DNA of 58,510 nt from CAMDBL01 sp964498125 (lineage in GTDB: Bacteria > Pseudomonadota > Alphaproteobacteria > Rhizobiales > Hyphomicrobiaceae), in the NCBI GenBank assembly GCA_964498125.1, contig CAZCGE010000037.1, positions 1-58,510 of the forward strand. The letters are read 5' to 3'. The position numbers and the translations under genes are program-made. Below, piece by piece: positions 35,138 to 45,500 of the stretch. Under the pieces are notes generated by a model. The model saw nothing but the letters and a program-made list of their open reading frames with translations, was not told the origin of the DNA and searched no databases. The number at the start of each line of letters is the position of its first letter. The stretch's first letter is position 1.

Positions 35138-35292
35138 CGTCATGGCCGCGCCGCGCCAGCGGCAACGCGGGAACAGGCGGCCACCCAGACAACGCGCCTG
35201 CTCCCGCCGCTCGCGACTTGCGCCTGCCACGCCTCCCGTCAACGCCGGACTCGCCGCGGTTTGTCTGGGTGGCCGCCTCCGCGGCCATGACG
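35138..35292. repeat. Nested inverted-repeat element
   Basis: Outer arms CGTCATGGCCGCG (35138-35150) and their exact complement (35280-35292) enclose inner arms AGGCGGCCACCCAGACAA (35175-35192) and their exact complement (35261-35278). The 155-base unit lies just after the hydrolase gene and can fold into a long stem with an inner loop. The remaining intergenic bases up to 35501 carry only the promoter side of the M24 gene. Confidence 0.8.
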
Positions 35293-35501
35293 ACGGTGCA
35301 TGGATCAGCGTCCCGACCGACAGCCGCTCCTGGCCCACGGCTGGCGAGCCAACCGATCAGCGCTTGGCCGCCTCCAGCAACGTGAAGTTGCATGGCAGAT
35401 CCGTGCTGGCGGCTCTGGCGCGGCGGGGCCACGTCGATTAGTCTGGCCGTGATCCCGCGGGCGCGGGTGAGAGATCGCAACAAACGTCAGGGAACCACAT
35501 C

Positions 35502-36695
35502 ATGGCCGTCGCAGAGGCACTGACCAGCAAGCCGATCCCGTTCGATGCGAAAAAACTCGACGCTTTGATGGATGCCGCCGGCATCGACGTGCTGGTGGCG
35601 TCTTCAAAGCACAACATCCAGTATCTGCTCGGCGGCTACAAATTCTTCTTTTTCGAGGCCATGGACGCTGCCGCCACCACACGATATCTGCCGATCCTGA
35701 TCTATCAGAAGGGCAAGCCTGACAAGACGACCTATGTCGGCTGCGACAACGAGCGGTTCGAGCAGCAGAACGGCCGCTTCTGGATGGACAACCTGGATCT
35801 CGGCTATACCGGCACCGTGACGGCGGCGACGCGGGCGGCCGAGCACATCAAGAAACTTGGGCCCGTGCGCCGCATCGGCGCGGAGTTGGGCTTCCTGCCC
35901 GCCGATGCCGAAGCCGTGCTGCGCCGCGCGCTGACCAACGTCGATATCATCGACGCCGCCCTGCCGCTGGACCGGCTGCGCGCCATCAAGACCATCGAGG
36001 AGATCAGCTATCTGCGCGAAGCCTCCGATCGCGTCACCGAGGCGATGATGACGACGTTCGCCAAGCACTGCGTCCCCGGAGCCAGCAAGCACGACGTGCT
36101 CGAGGCGCTGCGCCGCGAGGAGGTCAATCGCGGCCTAGTGTTCGACTACCTGTTGATGACGGCCGGCACCTCACTCAACCGCGCGCCGGGTTCCGAGCAG
36201 CGGCTGGCGGCGGGAGATATCCTGTCGCTCGACAGCGGCGGCAACTACAAGGGCTACATCGGCGATCTCTGCCGGATGGGCATTATCGGCGCCAAGCCGG
36301 ACGCGGAGCTGGTCGATCTGCTCGGCTTCATCGACGAGGTGCAGATGGCGACGCGGCGGCTGGTCAGGCCCGGCACGCGCGGCGGCGACGTGCAGGAGAA
36401 GGGCCACGCCATGGTCGCGGCCTCGCCGCACGCCAAGTACGCCGATTTCCTGGCGCACGGCATGGGCCTCGTCAGCCACGAGGCGCCACGGCTGCTGAAC
36501 AACCCGCGCTGGTCCTACGCCGCCGACGACCTCGAGCGGCCACTGGAAGCCGGCATGTGCCTGTCGCTGGAGACCACCATGCGTCATCCCAAGCGCGGCT
36601 TCGTCAAGCTCGAGGATACCGTGCTGGTGACGGCCAGCGGCTGCGAAGGCCTCGGCGACAAGGGCCGCGGCTGGAATGTGGCCGGGACGGGGTGA
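35502..36695 (+). CDS. M24-family metallopeptidase (Xaa-Pro peptidase-like)
   Basis: A 397-residue protein with a creatinase N-terminal domain (about 15-165) and an M24 pita-bread domain (about 170-395). All five dimetal ligands can be assigned: Asp in LSLDSGGNYKG, Asp in GYIGDLCRMG, His in AHGMGLVSHE, Glu in CLSLETTM and Glu in KLEDTVLV. It is likely a Xaa-Pro dipeptidase or a related hydrolase acting in the cytosol; there is no signal peptide. No neighbour suggests the substrate. Confidence 0.9.
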   Translation: MAVAEALTSKPIPFDAKKLDALMDAAGIDVLVASSKHNIQYLLGGYKFFFFEAMDAAATTRYLPILIYQKGKPDKTTYVGCDNERFEQQNGRFWMDNLDLGYTGTVTAATRAAEHIKKLGPVRRIGAELGFLPADAEAVLRRALTNVDIIDAALPLDRLRAIKTIEEISYLREASDRVTEAMMTTFAKHCVPGASKHDVLEALRREEVNRGLVFDYLLMTAGTSLNRAPGSEQRLAAGDILSLDSGGNYKGYIGDLCRMGIIGAKPDAELVDLLGFIDEVQMATRRLVRPGTRGGDVQEKGHAMVAASPHAKYADFLAHGMGLVSHEAPRLLNNPRWSYAADDLERPLEAGMCLSLETTMRHPKRGFVKLEDTVLVTASGCEGLGDKGRGWNVAGTG

Positions 36696-36707
36696 GGCAC
36701 TTCGTAG

Positions 36708-36809
36708 GGCGGGTTACCCCGGACGTTTGATCCGGGGGTAACCCGCCGCCCACGGTGCAGTGGCGCAAAGGTGCAATACCCCCGGATCGAGTGTCCGGGG
36801 TATTGCACC
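36708..36809. repeat. Two hairpins of the TATTGCACC family
   Basis: Hairpin one (36708-36723 with 36731-36747) has arms GGCGGGTTACCCC.. and the complementary GGGGGTAACCCGCC. Hairpin two has arms GGTGCAATACCCCCGGA (36770-36786) and TCCGGGGTATTGCACC (36794-36809). They lie between convergent genes and may act as terminators. The second is related to the two hairpins at 37915-38009. Confidence 0.85.
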
Positions 36810-36825
36810 CTACGCCGATGCCCCC

Positions 36826-37875
36826 TTACGGCAGTATCCGCGCCTCTCGATAGCCGTCGATCTGCGCCAGGAGCATCGCTTCGGTATCGATGACGTCGTG
36901 AAATCCGGCCATGCGGATCTTGGTCATGCTGGATACGGTGTCCTGGCCCTGGCGCAGCAGGAAATCCGCGAACGGCCAAAGCGCCACCTGCTTCAGCGAC
37001 GACGGCTTGAGACCGTGGCGGGCGACGATGCGCTGCCAGACCGGCTCCTTGTCGGCCATCCACGTCGCCAGGTCGAGCGTGCGCACCTGCCCACAGAGCA
37101 GGCCGTAAGCCTCGGCAATGCGTGGCCAGACATTGCACCAGCGGAAGAGATCGCCATTGGTGACGTTGAAGGCCTCGTTATGCGCCCGCTCCGACGTCGC
37201 CAGAAACACCATGGCGCGGGCCAGCTGCGCGGCGTCCGTCAGCTCGAGCAGGGCGCGATAGCACGCCTCGGTGCCGGGAAAATCCAACGGCACGGCGAGC
37301 TCCCGGCAGATCGCGGCGTAGGCGCCGATCACAGCGGGTGCATTGCGCGGCCGCTCCGGCGCGAAATCGCACAAGAAATTCGGGCGCGAGGCCGACCATG
37401 TCCACGCCTTGCCCTGCTGACGGGCGGCGAGCAGGTCCTGCTGGTCGTAGTAGAAGTTGGGCGGCAGATGGCGCGGCTGGTCCTCGCGGGCCGGTGTTGG
37501 GAAGGGGCCAAGGTGCATGCCGTACCACTTGGTGCCTTCAACGAGATGGACGTGCTGGAGACCCGGCGCGATGGCTTCGACGGCATCCAAGGTGTTGCGC
37601 AGCAACGCCACGTTCTCCTCGACGCTTTCAACGCCGCTCTCGCCGTGTCCAGCGCGCGCCGTATAGAACACGTGACTGATGTCGCGGTGCGGGCTCAACG
37701 CCTTGGTCAGCCCGCCGGCATCGGCGAGATCGGCACCGACAAAGGTGACGCCCCCCGCACTCGGCGGCGGCTTGCGGCTGACACCGATCACGCGCCAGCC
37801 GGCCTCGGCCAGAACCTCGACCAGGCGCTTGGCGGACGCACCGGTCGCGCCGGCCACGAGTGCAACCTTGGCCAT
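36826..37875 (-). CDS. PRISE-type short-chain reductase
   Basis: A 349-residue NAD(P)-dependent SDR of the progesterone 5-beta-reductase/iridoid synthase type. It has a GATGASAKRL nucleotide loop near the N terminus (VALVAGATGASAKRLVEVL), the PRISE motif EGTKWYGMHLGPF and the catalytic Tyr in NFYYDQQDLL. Plant homologues reduce enones; bacterial roles are unclear. The ATG at 37875 is preferred over the frame start at 37935, which would run through the hairpin repeat. Both ends of the gene are bordered by the same hairpin family. Confidence 0.85.
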   Translation of the reverse strand: MAKVALVAGATGASAKRLVEVLAEAGWRVIGVSRKPPPSAGGVTFVGADLADAGGLTKALSPHRDISHVFYTARAGHGESGVESVEENVALLRNTLDAVEAIAPGLQHVHLVEGTKWYGMHLGPFPTPAREDQPRHLPPNFYYDQQDLLAARQQGKAWTWSASRPNFLCDFAPERPRNAPAVIGAYAAICRELAVPLDFPGTEACYRALLELTDAAQLARAMVFLATSERAHNEAFNVTNGDLFRWCNVWPRIAEAYGLLCGQVRTLDLATWMADKEPVWQRIVARHGLKPSSLKQVALWPFADFLLRQGQDTVSSMTKIRMAGFHDVIDTEAMLLAQIDGYREARILP

Positions 37876-37914
37876 GGATAAGTTCACCGTTGTCTGTGTC
37901 CCCTGCCCCATCGC

Positions 37915-38009
37915 GGTGCAATACGGCCGGATCAAGTGTCCGGCCTATTGCACCCTACGCCGCATATCGACCGTAGGGTGCAATAGCCCCGAATGGGGCG
38001 TATTGCACC
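37915..38009. repeat. Two more hairpins of the TATTGCACC family
   Basis: Hairpin three: GGTGCAATACGGCCGG (37915-37930) with CCGGCCTATTGCACC (37940-37954). Hairpin four: GGTGCAATAGCCCC (37977-37990) with GGGGCGTATTGCACC (37995-38009). Both share outer arms GGTGCAATA / TATTGCACC with 36770-36809 while the inner stem sequence varies in a compensated way, which argues that the fold is what is conserved. Confidence 0.85.
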
Positions 38010-38029
38010 GTCGCGCCGACGATGCCTCC

Positions 38030-39082
38030 CTACTTCACGCCCGCGGCTTCCAGATAGCTCGTGTCGTAGTAGCGGGCGGCGTCCGTCAGCGTCTTCTGTG
38101 GCACGCCGTATTTGGAGCGCAGCGCCAGCACGGTCTTGGCGCCCTCCGGATCGAACACTGGCTTTCTGAAGAACCCCGTCTTCTCACTGACGTAGATATC
38201 GTAGGCCTTGGCGGCCAGTTCCGGCGTCATGCCGGACGTGTTGGCAACGAGAATGGCCTCGACCAGCGGGCGGTTCTTGGGGTCGTACATGGCCTCCACG
38301 CCCTTGGCATAGGCGCGCGTGAAAGCCACCAGCAGGTCGCGATTGGCCTCGGCCCACGATTTCTTGACACCGGCGACGAGGCCGAGATAGGGCCCCAGCA
38401 CATCGCGGGCGCGCGCCACGGTGTTGAAGCCGCGCGCCTGGCCGAGCAGGTCGAACGGCGTCATCTGCGTGGTGGCGGCGTGGCTCGGGTTCTCGATCAT
38501 CATGCGAAAACGGTTGGCGACACCGCCGGCCTTCTCGAACGTGACGTCGGATTCCGCCACACCCTTCTTGGCCAAGATCTCGCGCAACACGAACGCAAAG
38601 CCGGTGGTCATGGCATCGACCGTCACCGTCTTGCCCTTCAGGTCCTCGACCGTCTTGATGTCCTTTTGCGCCGAGATCGACAGGAAGCCGTCATCGGAGG
38701 CGAGAATGCCGATCAGGTCGACAGTCGTGCCCGGCGGCAGGTAGGCCTCGTTCTGGCCCTCGCGGTAGGCGATGATGTTGTCGATCGCGGTGAAGCCCAC
38801 GTCGTAGGTGCCGGCGATCAGGTGGGTCAGCTGGTAGGTCGAGCCGGGCGTGAAGTCGATCTTGATGTCGATCTTCTCGGCGGCGAAATACCCCATGCGC
38901 TGCGTCACCCAAATCGGCAAGTTGAAGCCGCCGGCGAAGTTGATCATGCGGATCACGCGCGGCGGATTGGGATGCGGCTCAGGGAAGACCTTCGGCGCGG
39001 CGGCTTGCTGCGCCAGGGCGCCGGTCGCGACGGATGCCATGAAAATGGCGGCCATGGCCGCCGCATTGAGAATTTTCCTCAC
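38030..39082 (-). CDS. NMT1/ThiY-type ABC transporter substrate-binding protein
   Basis: A 350-residue periplasmic binding protein. The start is a GTG at 39082 with GGGAGGA upstream, followed by a signal peptide (about 1-25, ending GALA-QQ). FNLPIWVTQRMGYFAAEKIDIKIDFTPGS and DLKGKTVTVDAMTTGFAFVLREIL are typical of NMT1/SsuA-type proteins that bind nitrate, sulfonates, thiamine precursors or aromatic acids. No import permease or ATPase gene is adjacent (the neighbouring ABC gene is an exporter), so it is an orphan binding protein. Confidence 0.88.
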   Translation of the reverse strand: MRKILNAAAMAAIFMASVATGALAQQAAAPKVFPEPHPNPPRVIRMINFAGGFNLPIWVTQRMGYFAAEKIDIKIDFTPGSTYQLTHLIAGTYDVGFTAIDNIIAYREGQNEAYLPPGTTVDLIGILASDDGFLSISAQKDIKTVEDLKGKTVTVDAMTTGFAFVLREILAKKGVAESDVTFEKAGGVANRFRMMIENPSHAATTQMTPFDLLGQARGFNTVARARDVLGPYLGLVAGVKKSWAEANRDLLVAFTRAYAKGVEAMYDPKNRPLVEAILVANTSGMTPELAAKAYDIYVSEKTGFFRKPVFDPEGAKTVLALRSKYGVPQKTLTDAARYYDTSYLEAAGVK

Positions 39083-39176
39083 AGTGGGTCCTCCCGGAAT
39101 CGCATTGTTTGTTGCCCATCGTTCGCGCGGGATCAATCTTGTCACGGTCGCGGTTGGCTTGGAAGGCGCAGTCGCT

Positions 39177-41066
39177 TCACTCCGCCGCCTCCTTGGCCAG
39201 GAACCCGCCCGACTGGCGTGCCCAGAACTCGGCGTAGAGCCCGCCGCGCTGCAGCAGCTCGGCGTGGCGCCCCTCCTCGACGATCTGGCCTTGATCCATG
39301 ATGACCAGCCGGTCCATGGCGGCAATCGTCGACAGGCGGTGGGCGATGGCGACCACGGTCTTGCCCTGCATCAGATTGTAGAGCTGCTCCTGGATCGCTG
39401 ATTCCACCTCGCTGTCGAGCGCGCTGGTGGCCTCGTCGAGGATCAGGATCGGCGCGTTCTTGAGCAGCACGCGGGCGATGGCGATGCGCTGCCTCTGGCC
39501 GCCCGACAGCTTGACGCCGCGCTCGCCGACGTGGGCCTGGTAGCCCGTGCGACCCTTGCCGTCCTCGCAGGCAACGATGAAATCATGCGCCTGCGCCCGC
39601 TTGGCGGCGGCGATGGCGGCGGCTTCCCCGGCGTCGGGTCGGCCATAGAGAATGTTGTCCATCACCGAGCGGTGCAGCAGTGAGGTGTCCTGCGTCACCA
39701 TGCCGATCTGTGCCCTGAGGCTATCCTGCGTCACGGCGGCAATGTCCTGGCCATCGATCAGAATGCGGCCGCCTTCGAGATCGTAAAAACGCAGCAGCAG
39801 GTTGACGAGCGTCGATTTGCCGGCGCCGGAGCGGCCGACAAGCCCGACCTTCTCACCAGGACGGATGCTGAGCGACAGGCTGTCGATGACGCCGCCGCCG
39901 GCCTTGCCGTAGTGGAAACGAATGCCCTCGTAGCGGATCGCCCCGTGCGTCACAGCGATCGGCTTGGCGTCCGGTTGATCGACCACGACGTGAGGCCGGG
40001 CGATCGTCTGCATGCTCTCCTGGACGACGCCGACGTTGTCGAAGATGCCGGCCAGCGTCCACATGAACCAGCCCGACATGGCCATCAGCCGGATCAGCAG
40101 CCCGGTGACGACGGCGATGGCGCCGATCGAGATCTGGTCGACGCTCCACAGCCACAGGGCGAGCCCGGTGGTGCCGACCAGCACACAGCCGTTGATCGAC
40201 CACAGGAACAGCTCCATCACGGTGTTCAGCCGGAGCTGCGCCTGGTAGCGCTTCATATGCTCCTCGAGCCCGCTCCTGGCGTAGCCGTCCTCGCGGTCGG
40301 TATGGGAGAACAGCTTCACCGTCGCCATGTTGGTGTAGCTGTCGACGATGCGCCCGGTCAGCGCCGAACGCGCATCCGACATCGCCGTCGACAGCTTTTC
40401 GATGCGCGGCACGAAATAGGAGAGCGCCGCCAGGTAGCAAGCGAGCCAGACCGTCAGCGGCAGCACCAGCCGCCAGTCCGCATCGAAAAACAGCACGAAG
40501 GCGCCGATCCAGTGCACCAGCACCCACAGCACCACGTCGCAGATGTTGACGGCAATGTCGCGCACCGCCGGTCCGACCTGCATGACCCGCGTGGCGACGC
40601 GGCCAGCGAAGTCGTTCTGGAAGTAGGCGATGGACTGGCGCAGCACCCAGCCATGCGCCTGCCAGCGAATGCGGGCATTGACTGATGCCGAAATCGTCTG
40701 ATGCTTGACGAGGTCGATCAGGAACGAGATTGCCGGCCGGGCAAACAAGGCGATGAACGCCATCACCAGCAGCTCGTTGCCGTGGTCCTGGAAGAAGTTC
40801 GCCGGCGTTTGCGAGGCGCGCATCAGGTCGACGATGCGACCAATGAACGCCATCAGCGCCACCTCGACCGTGGCGCCAGCAAGCCCCAGCAAGGTCAGAA
40901 CGGCAAAGGCGGGCCAGATGGGCCTGATGTAATAGAAGAAAAAGGCCAGCAACTGGTTCGGCGGCTGGCGCATGTCGCCGCGATCGAAGGCATCGATCCG
41001 CGCCTCGAACCAGGTGAACAGCCGGTCCGGCAAACGCCATAGCTTGAATTCGGTCGGCTGACCCAT
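39177..41066 (-). CDS. ABC exporter half-transporter (fused permease and ATPase)
   Basis: A 629-residue type IV ABC exporter. Six membrane segments (about 45-340) precede a nucleotide-binding domain (about 375-610) with Walker A GRSGAGKST, signature LSGGQRQR, Walker B ILILDEATSALD and the switch His in AIAHRLS. Such proteins act as homodimers exporting lipids, drugs or peptides. It is not of the type I secretion form with an N-terminal peptidase-like domain, so it is not obviously the exporter of the RTX protein 1.5 kb away. Confidence 0.93.
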   Translation of the reverse strand: MGQPTEFKLWRLPDRLFTWFEARIDAFDRGDMRQPPNQLLAFFFYYIRPIWPAFAVLTLLGLAGATVEVALMAFIGRIVDLMRASQTPANFFQDHGNELLVMAFIALFARPAISFLIDLVKHQTISASVNARIRWQAHGWVLRQSIAYFQNDFAGRVATRVMQVGPAVRDIAVNICDVVLWVLVHWIGAFVLFFDADWRLVLPLTVWLACYLAALSYFVPRIEKLSTAMSDARSALTGRIVDSYTNMATVKLFSHTDREDGYARSGLEEHMKRYQAQLRLNTVMELFLWSINGCVLVGTTGLALWLWSVDQISIGAIAVVTGLLIRLMAMSGWFMWTLAGIFDNVGVVQESMQTIARPHVVVDQPDAKPIAVTHGAIRYEGIRFHYGKAGGGVIDSLSLSIRPGEKVGLVGRSGAGKSTLVNLLLRFYDLEGGRILIDGQDIAAVTQDSLRAQIGMVTQDTSLLHRSVMDNILYGRPDAGEAAAIAAAKRAQAHDFIVACEDGKGRTGYQAHVGERGVKLSGGQRQRIAIARVLLKNAPILILDEATSALDSEVESAIQEQLYNLMQGKTVVAIAHRLSTIAAMDRLVIMDQGQIVEEGRHAELLQRGGLYAEFWARQSGGFLAKEAAE

Positions 41067-41170
41067 AATAACGGCCTCGAATGGGCGCGGCGGTGAGCGC
41101 CAGGCTTGTGGCGCAAGCCGCGTTGCAAGGACACCGAGCCGACGCTAGCTCTTGCGCGGCTGCCCCGGTG

Positions 41171-41202
41171 TCTCCAAGGATTGTAGTATCTCCAAGGATT
41201 GT
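41171..41202 (+). repeat. 14-bp direct repeat upstream of hemF
   Basis: TCTCCAAGGATTGT occurs at 41171-41184 and 41189-41202, a period of 18 bases, between the divergent ABC exporter and hemF genes. This spacing is too short for two helical turns and may be a simple duplication, but it lies where a regulator controlling hemF would bind. Confidence 0.6.
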
Positions 41203-41247
41203 GCTGTCGATCTATCCCAGCTAGCCCGCGAAGAGGACAGAAAAGTG

Positions 41248-42189
41248 ATGACCGGTGCGCCCAAGCCCGATCAACTGGCAACTCAGCAAGACCAAGCCCG
41301 CGCCTGGTTCGAGGCGCTGCGCGACCAAATCTGCGCCGCCTTCGAGGCCATCGAGGTCGATTTACCAGCGCGCGCGCCACTCTCGGATCGGCCGCCGGCA
41401 CGCTTTGCGCGGAAGCCCTGGCAGCGCGCCGATCACGCGGGCCCGGCCCCCGCGGCAGGCAGCCACGGTGCGGACCTCGGCGGCGGCGTCATGTCGATGA
41501 TGCATGGCCGCGTGTTCGAGAAGGTCGGCGTGCACACCTCGACAGTGCACGGCGAGTTCGCGCCGGAGTTCCGCAAGCAAATACCCGGCGCGGAGGCCGA
41601 TCCGAACTTCTGGGCGTCGGGCATCTCGATCATCGCGCATCCGCACAACCCGAACGTGCCGGCCGTGCACATGAACACGCGCTTCGTCGTGACGACCAAA
41701 TGGTGGTTCGGCGGCGGGGCGGACCTGACCCCCGTCCTCGACCGCAGGCGCACGCAGGAGAACCCGGATACGGTCGACTTCCATGCCGCCATGCGTGTTG
41801 CATGCGCAGCACACAAGGTCGCCGATTACCCACGTTTCAAGGAATGGTGCGACGAGTATTTCTTCCTGCCGCACCGCAAGGAGATGCGCGGCATCGGCGG
41901 CATCTTCTACGATTACCTGACGCCGACCGCCGACCAGGGTGGCTGGCAGGCAGCCTTTGCTTTCACGCAGGACGTTGGCCGCGCATTCCTCGAGATCTAT
42001 CCGCAACTCGTCCGCCGCAATTTCGCGCTTGCCTGGACCGAGGCCGACCGCGAGGAGCAACTGATCCGCCGCGGCCGCTACGTCGAATTCAACCTGCTCT
42101 ACGACCGCGGCACCATGTTCGGGCTGAAGACCGGCGGCAATGTCGAGTCGATCCTGTCCTCGATGCCACCCGTGGTGAAGTGGCCGTAA
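41248..42189 (+). CDS. hemF: Aerobic coproporphyrinogen III oxidase
   Basis: A 313-residue HemF: GGGVMSMMHGRVFEKVGVHTSTVHGEF, GISIIAHPHNPNVPAVHMNTRFVVTTKWWFGGGADLTP, and GRYVEFNLLYDRGTMFGLKTGGNVESILSSMPP are diagnostic. It decarboxylates coproporphyrinogen III to protoporphyrinogen IX with O2. The ATG at 41248 follows GAGGA; a GTG directly before it is a lesser alternative. The protein supplies haem, in keeping with the bc1 genes nearby. Confidence 0.96.
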   Translation: MTGAPKPDQLATQQDQARAWFEALRDQICAAFEAIEVDLPARAPLSDRPPARFARKPWQRADHAGPAPAAGSHGADLGGGVMSMMHGRVFEKVGVHTSTVHGEFAPEFRKQIPGAEADPNFWASGISIIAHPHNPNVPAVHMNTRFVVTTKWWFGGGADLTPVLDRRRTQENPDTVDFHAAMRVACAAHKVADYPRFKEWCDEYFFLPHRKEMRGIGGIFYDYLTPTADQGGWQAAFAFTQDVGRAFLEIYPQLVRRNFALAWTEADREEQLIRRGRYVEFNLLYDRGTMFGLKTGGNVESILSSMPPVVKWP

Positions 42190-42561
42190 AGGTCGCCCGC
42201 TCAACGGTTCGAGTTGCCGGTTCAATTCCCCCTGGGAGTTGCGCATACCCGTATCGGCGCAATTCTTCGAAAATACAATGCAATTGCGGGTCTATTCCTT
42301 GCTAAATCCTTCATTGTATTCACTATTTGTTGGCATCCAAATGCGAATCATTTAACTAACCCATGACTTCATGGTGGGCGTCACTCGGACTGCTGAATAC
42401 GGCGGCCCTGAAGCACGGCGCAGTACCACGCTTCATGCATCGCCCCCGCTGTCAGCGTCTACATCGACGGTGTTTTCCGAGCCGCCTCCATGACCGGAGG
42501 GGCGCGGCAAGCACTGGAGTCGTTTTGAACAAACGAGAGCCAAATCTGCGGAGTATGCACA
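42190..42561 (+). promoter_or_regulatory. AT-rich leader of the RTX gene with an inverted repeat
   Basis: This 370-base gap is clearly AT-richer in its middle than the rest of the window. It contains a perfect nine-base inverted repeat, AATACAATG (42272-42280) and CATTGTATT (42312-42320). The promoter of the RTX gene must lie here. No tidy -35/-10 pair was settled on. Confidence 0.45.
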
Positions 42562-45500
42562 ATGCCGGCGACGAACGGTAACGACACGATCCTGATCGCA
42601 GAGGGCGATGTGTTCGGCTTGGATGCCCTTGCCGGGATCGATACGCTGATTGGCACGACCGCGATCAAGACTCTCAACATGACCACGGCGAATGCGGAGA
42701 TTTTCCGTGGCAGCAATGTCGTGCTCCTCGACAACGACGATATCGTCGTCACTACAGCCGCCAGCCTTGTCGCGGTGAGGATGTACGGCTTTCTCGGCAA
42801 CGATTCATTGTCCGGCGGCGCCGGCGCCGACTATCTCGACGGCGGCGTCGGCATCGATACCCTGTCCGGCGGTGACGGCAAGGACACGCTGATCGGCGGC
42901 GCTGGCGGCGATTTTCTCCACGGCGGGGCGGGCGACGACACGGTCAACTTCGACATCGATGATCTGCTGACCGGAGCGATCGACGGCGGCATCGGCACCG
43001 ACAATGGGGTGTTGGGTGCGACCCTGACGGGTGCCGCGATCCTGGACCTCACCGCACTCGGCATCGAGCGCCTGTCGTTGTCCTCGGGCAACGATAGTGT
43101 CAGCATCAATGCCACGGATACGGTTGGTCGAATCATCATCGGCTATCTCGGCAGCGATACGTTCACCGGTGCCCTTGGCGCCGACAGCCTCGACGGCGGC
43201 GACGGCGGCGACAGCCTGGTGGGCGGCGACGGCAACGACACACTGAACGGCGGCGCCGGCGCCGACTCTCTCTACGGCGGCAATGGCGCCGACACGCTGT
43301 ACATCGACGTCGATGATGTTGCCTCGGGGGCGATCGACGGCGGTTCGGGCATCGATAAGGCGACGCTCGCCTTGACCCTGACGGGCGTCACCATCGCGGA
43401 TCTCACCGCACTCGGCATCGAGCGTCTGTCGTTGTCCTCGGGCAACGACAGTGTCAGCATCAATGCCACGGATACCGTTGGCCGGACGATCATCGGCTAT
43501 CTCGGCAACGATACGTTCACCGGCGCCCTTGGCGCCGACAGCCTCGACGGCGGCGACGGCAACGACAACCTGGCGGGCGGAGCCGGCAACGACACGCTCA
43601 GCGGCGGCGCCAACGATGACAGCATGGCAGGCGGTGGCGGTCTTGACCGCCTCGATGGCGGCGCCGGCAATGACACCCTGGACGGGGGCGCGGGCAACGA
43701 CGTGATGGTCGGTGGCGCTGGCGTCGACGTGTTCACGGGCGGCGACGACAATGACACTATTTATATCGATGAATTCGACACCAGCTTCACGGGCGACGCC
43801 GGGCGCGACTTGTTGCAATTCAAAGGCAGCGTGGGCGCCAACATAATGCTCTCGGCGGGAGCGGCATTCGAATTCTTCACCGCTGACACGGAGCTGGTTC
43901 AGGACGATTACGTCGACGCTTCCGCGAATGGCATCGGCATCGATATCCGCGGCTACGCAGGCAACGACACGCTGATCGGCAGCGAGTACGATGCCCCATC
44001 CGCGACCGCGATCGACGATGTGCTCGATGGTGACGGGGGCAACGATTCGATCATTGGCGGTGCCGGCAACGATCGGCTCTTTGGCCGCGACGGCATCGAT
44101 ACGCTGTTTGGCGGCGACGGCGATGATGTCGTCTATTTCGACATCCTCGATACGCAGGTCTTCGGCGGCAGCGGTTTTGACGCCGCCAACGCCAGCCTGA
44201 GCACCCTGGCCGTCAATTTCGACATGACGGTGCATGAATTCGAGCGCTTCTCCGGCAGTCATTTCAACGACACCGCCGTCGGCACCGCCGGCAATGACAA
44301 GCTGAGCGGCGACATCGGCGACGACATTCTGATCGGCGGCGGCGGCGTGGATGGGATCGATGGCTCTGGCGGCGCCGACTCGCTGACAGGCGGCGCAGGC
44401 AATGACTCATTGATGGGCGGCGCCGACATCGACACGTTCTTTGTCGATGCCGACACCGATTCGATCGTCGACTTCGGCACCGGCGGTGCTGAAGTCCTGG
44501 TGGTCTCGGCCGGCGCAACGGCACTTGTCAAACTCACCGCCGCCTGGACCGCCACCGCGGCCAGCTCCAATTCGGGAACCGCCAACCTCACATCCTCCGG
44601 CCTTGCCGTCGATCTGTCGGCGGTGACCGTCGGCACGACCGGCTTCGCCGTCACCAACACCGGCGCCGCGACCACCTTCATCGGCAGCGGCTTCGGCGAC
44701 ACGCTGACCGGCGGTGGCGGCGACGACACGCTCATCGGCGGCGGTGGCAACGATAGTCTCGTGGGCGGTGTCGGCGTCGACTCTCTGGCCGGTGGCGCCG
44801 GCAACGACACGATGACCGGCGGGGCAGGCCTCGAGACCTTCACCGTCGACCTCGACACCGACACCATCACCGACCTGGGCAACGGCGGCGCGGAAATCCT
44901 GGTCGTTTCAACCGGCGCCACGGCCAATGCGACAATCGGCGCGGCCTGGACCGCCACGGCCGCCAGCTCCAACTCGGGCACCGCCAACCTCACGTCGGCG
45001 GCCTTCGCGGTCGATCTTTCCGCCGTCACCGGTGGCACCGCGGGTTTCTCCGTCACCAACTTGTCGGGCACCGGCACGACCTTTACAGGCACCGGCTTCG
45101 CCGACACGCTGACCGGCGCGGGTGGCGCCGACACGCTCATCGGCGGCGGCGGTGCAGACAATCTGGCGGGTGGCGGCGGCGTCGATCTTCTGACCGGCGG
45201 CGCGGGTAACGACACGATGACCGGCGGGGCGGGCCTCGAAACCTTCATCGTCGACCTCGACACCGACACCGTCACTGACCTCGGCAACGGCGGCGCAGAA
45301 ATCCTCATCGTCTCCGGCGGCGCCACGGCCAATGCAACGGTCACCGCAGCCTGGACCGCCACGGCCACAACCGCCAACAACGGCGGAACGGCCAACCTCA
45401 CATCATCGGGCCTGGCGGTCAATCTGGCCTTGGCGACCGGGACGACGGGCTACACCGTCAGCAACTCCGGCGTTGCCGCATCCTTCACCGGCAGCAGCTT

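Noticed and set aside
37679..39301. 540-codon plus-strand frame opposite the PRISE and binding-protein genes
   Set aside because: Runs through the hairpin repeats and two real genes; no family content.
39177..41066. ABC exporter as the secretion ATPase for the nearby RTX protein
   Set aside because: It lacks the usual neighbours (membrane-fusion protein) and the type I secretion N-terminal domain, is divergent from the RTX gene and is separated from it by hemF.
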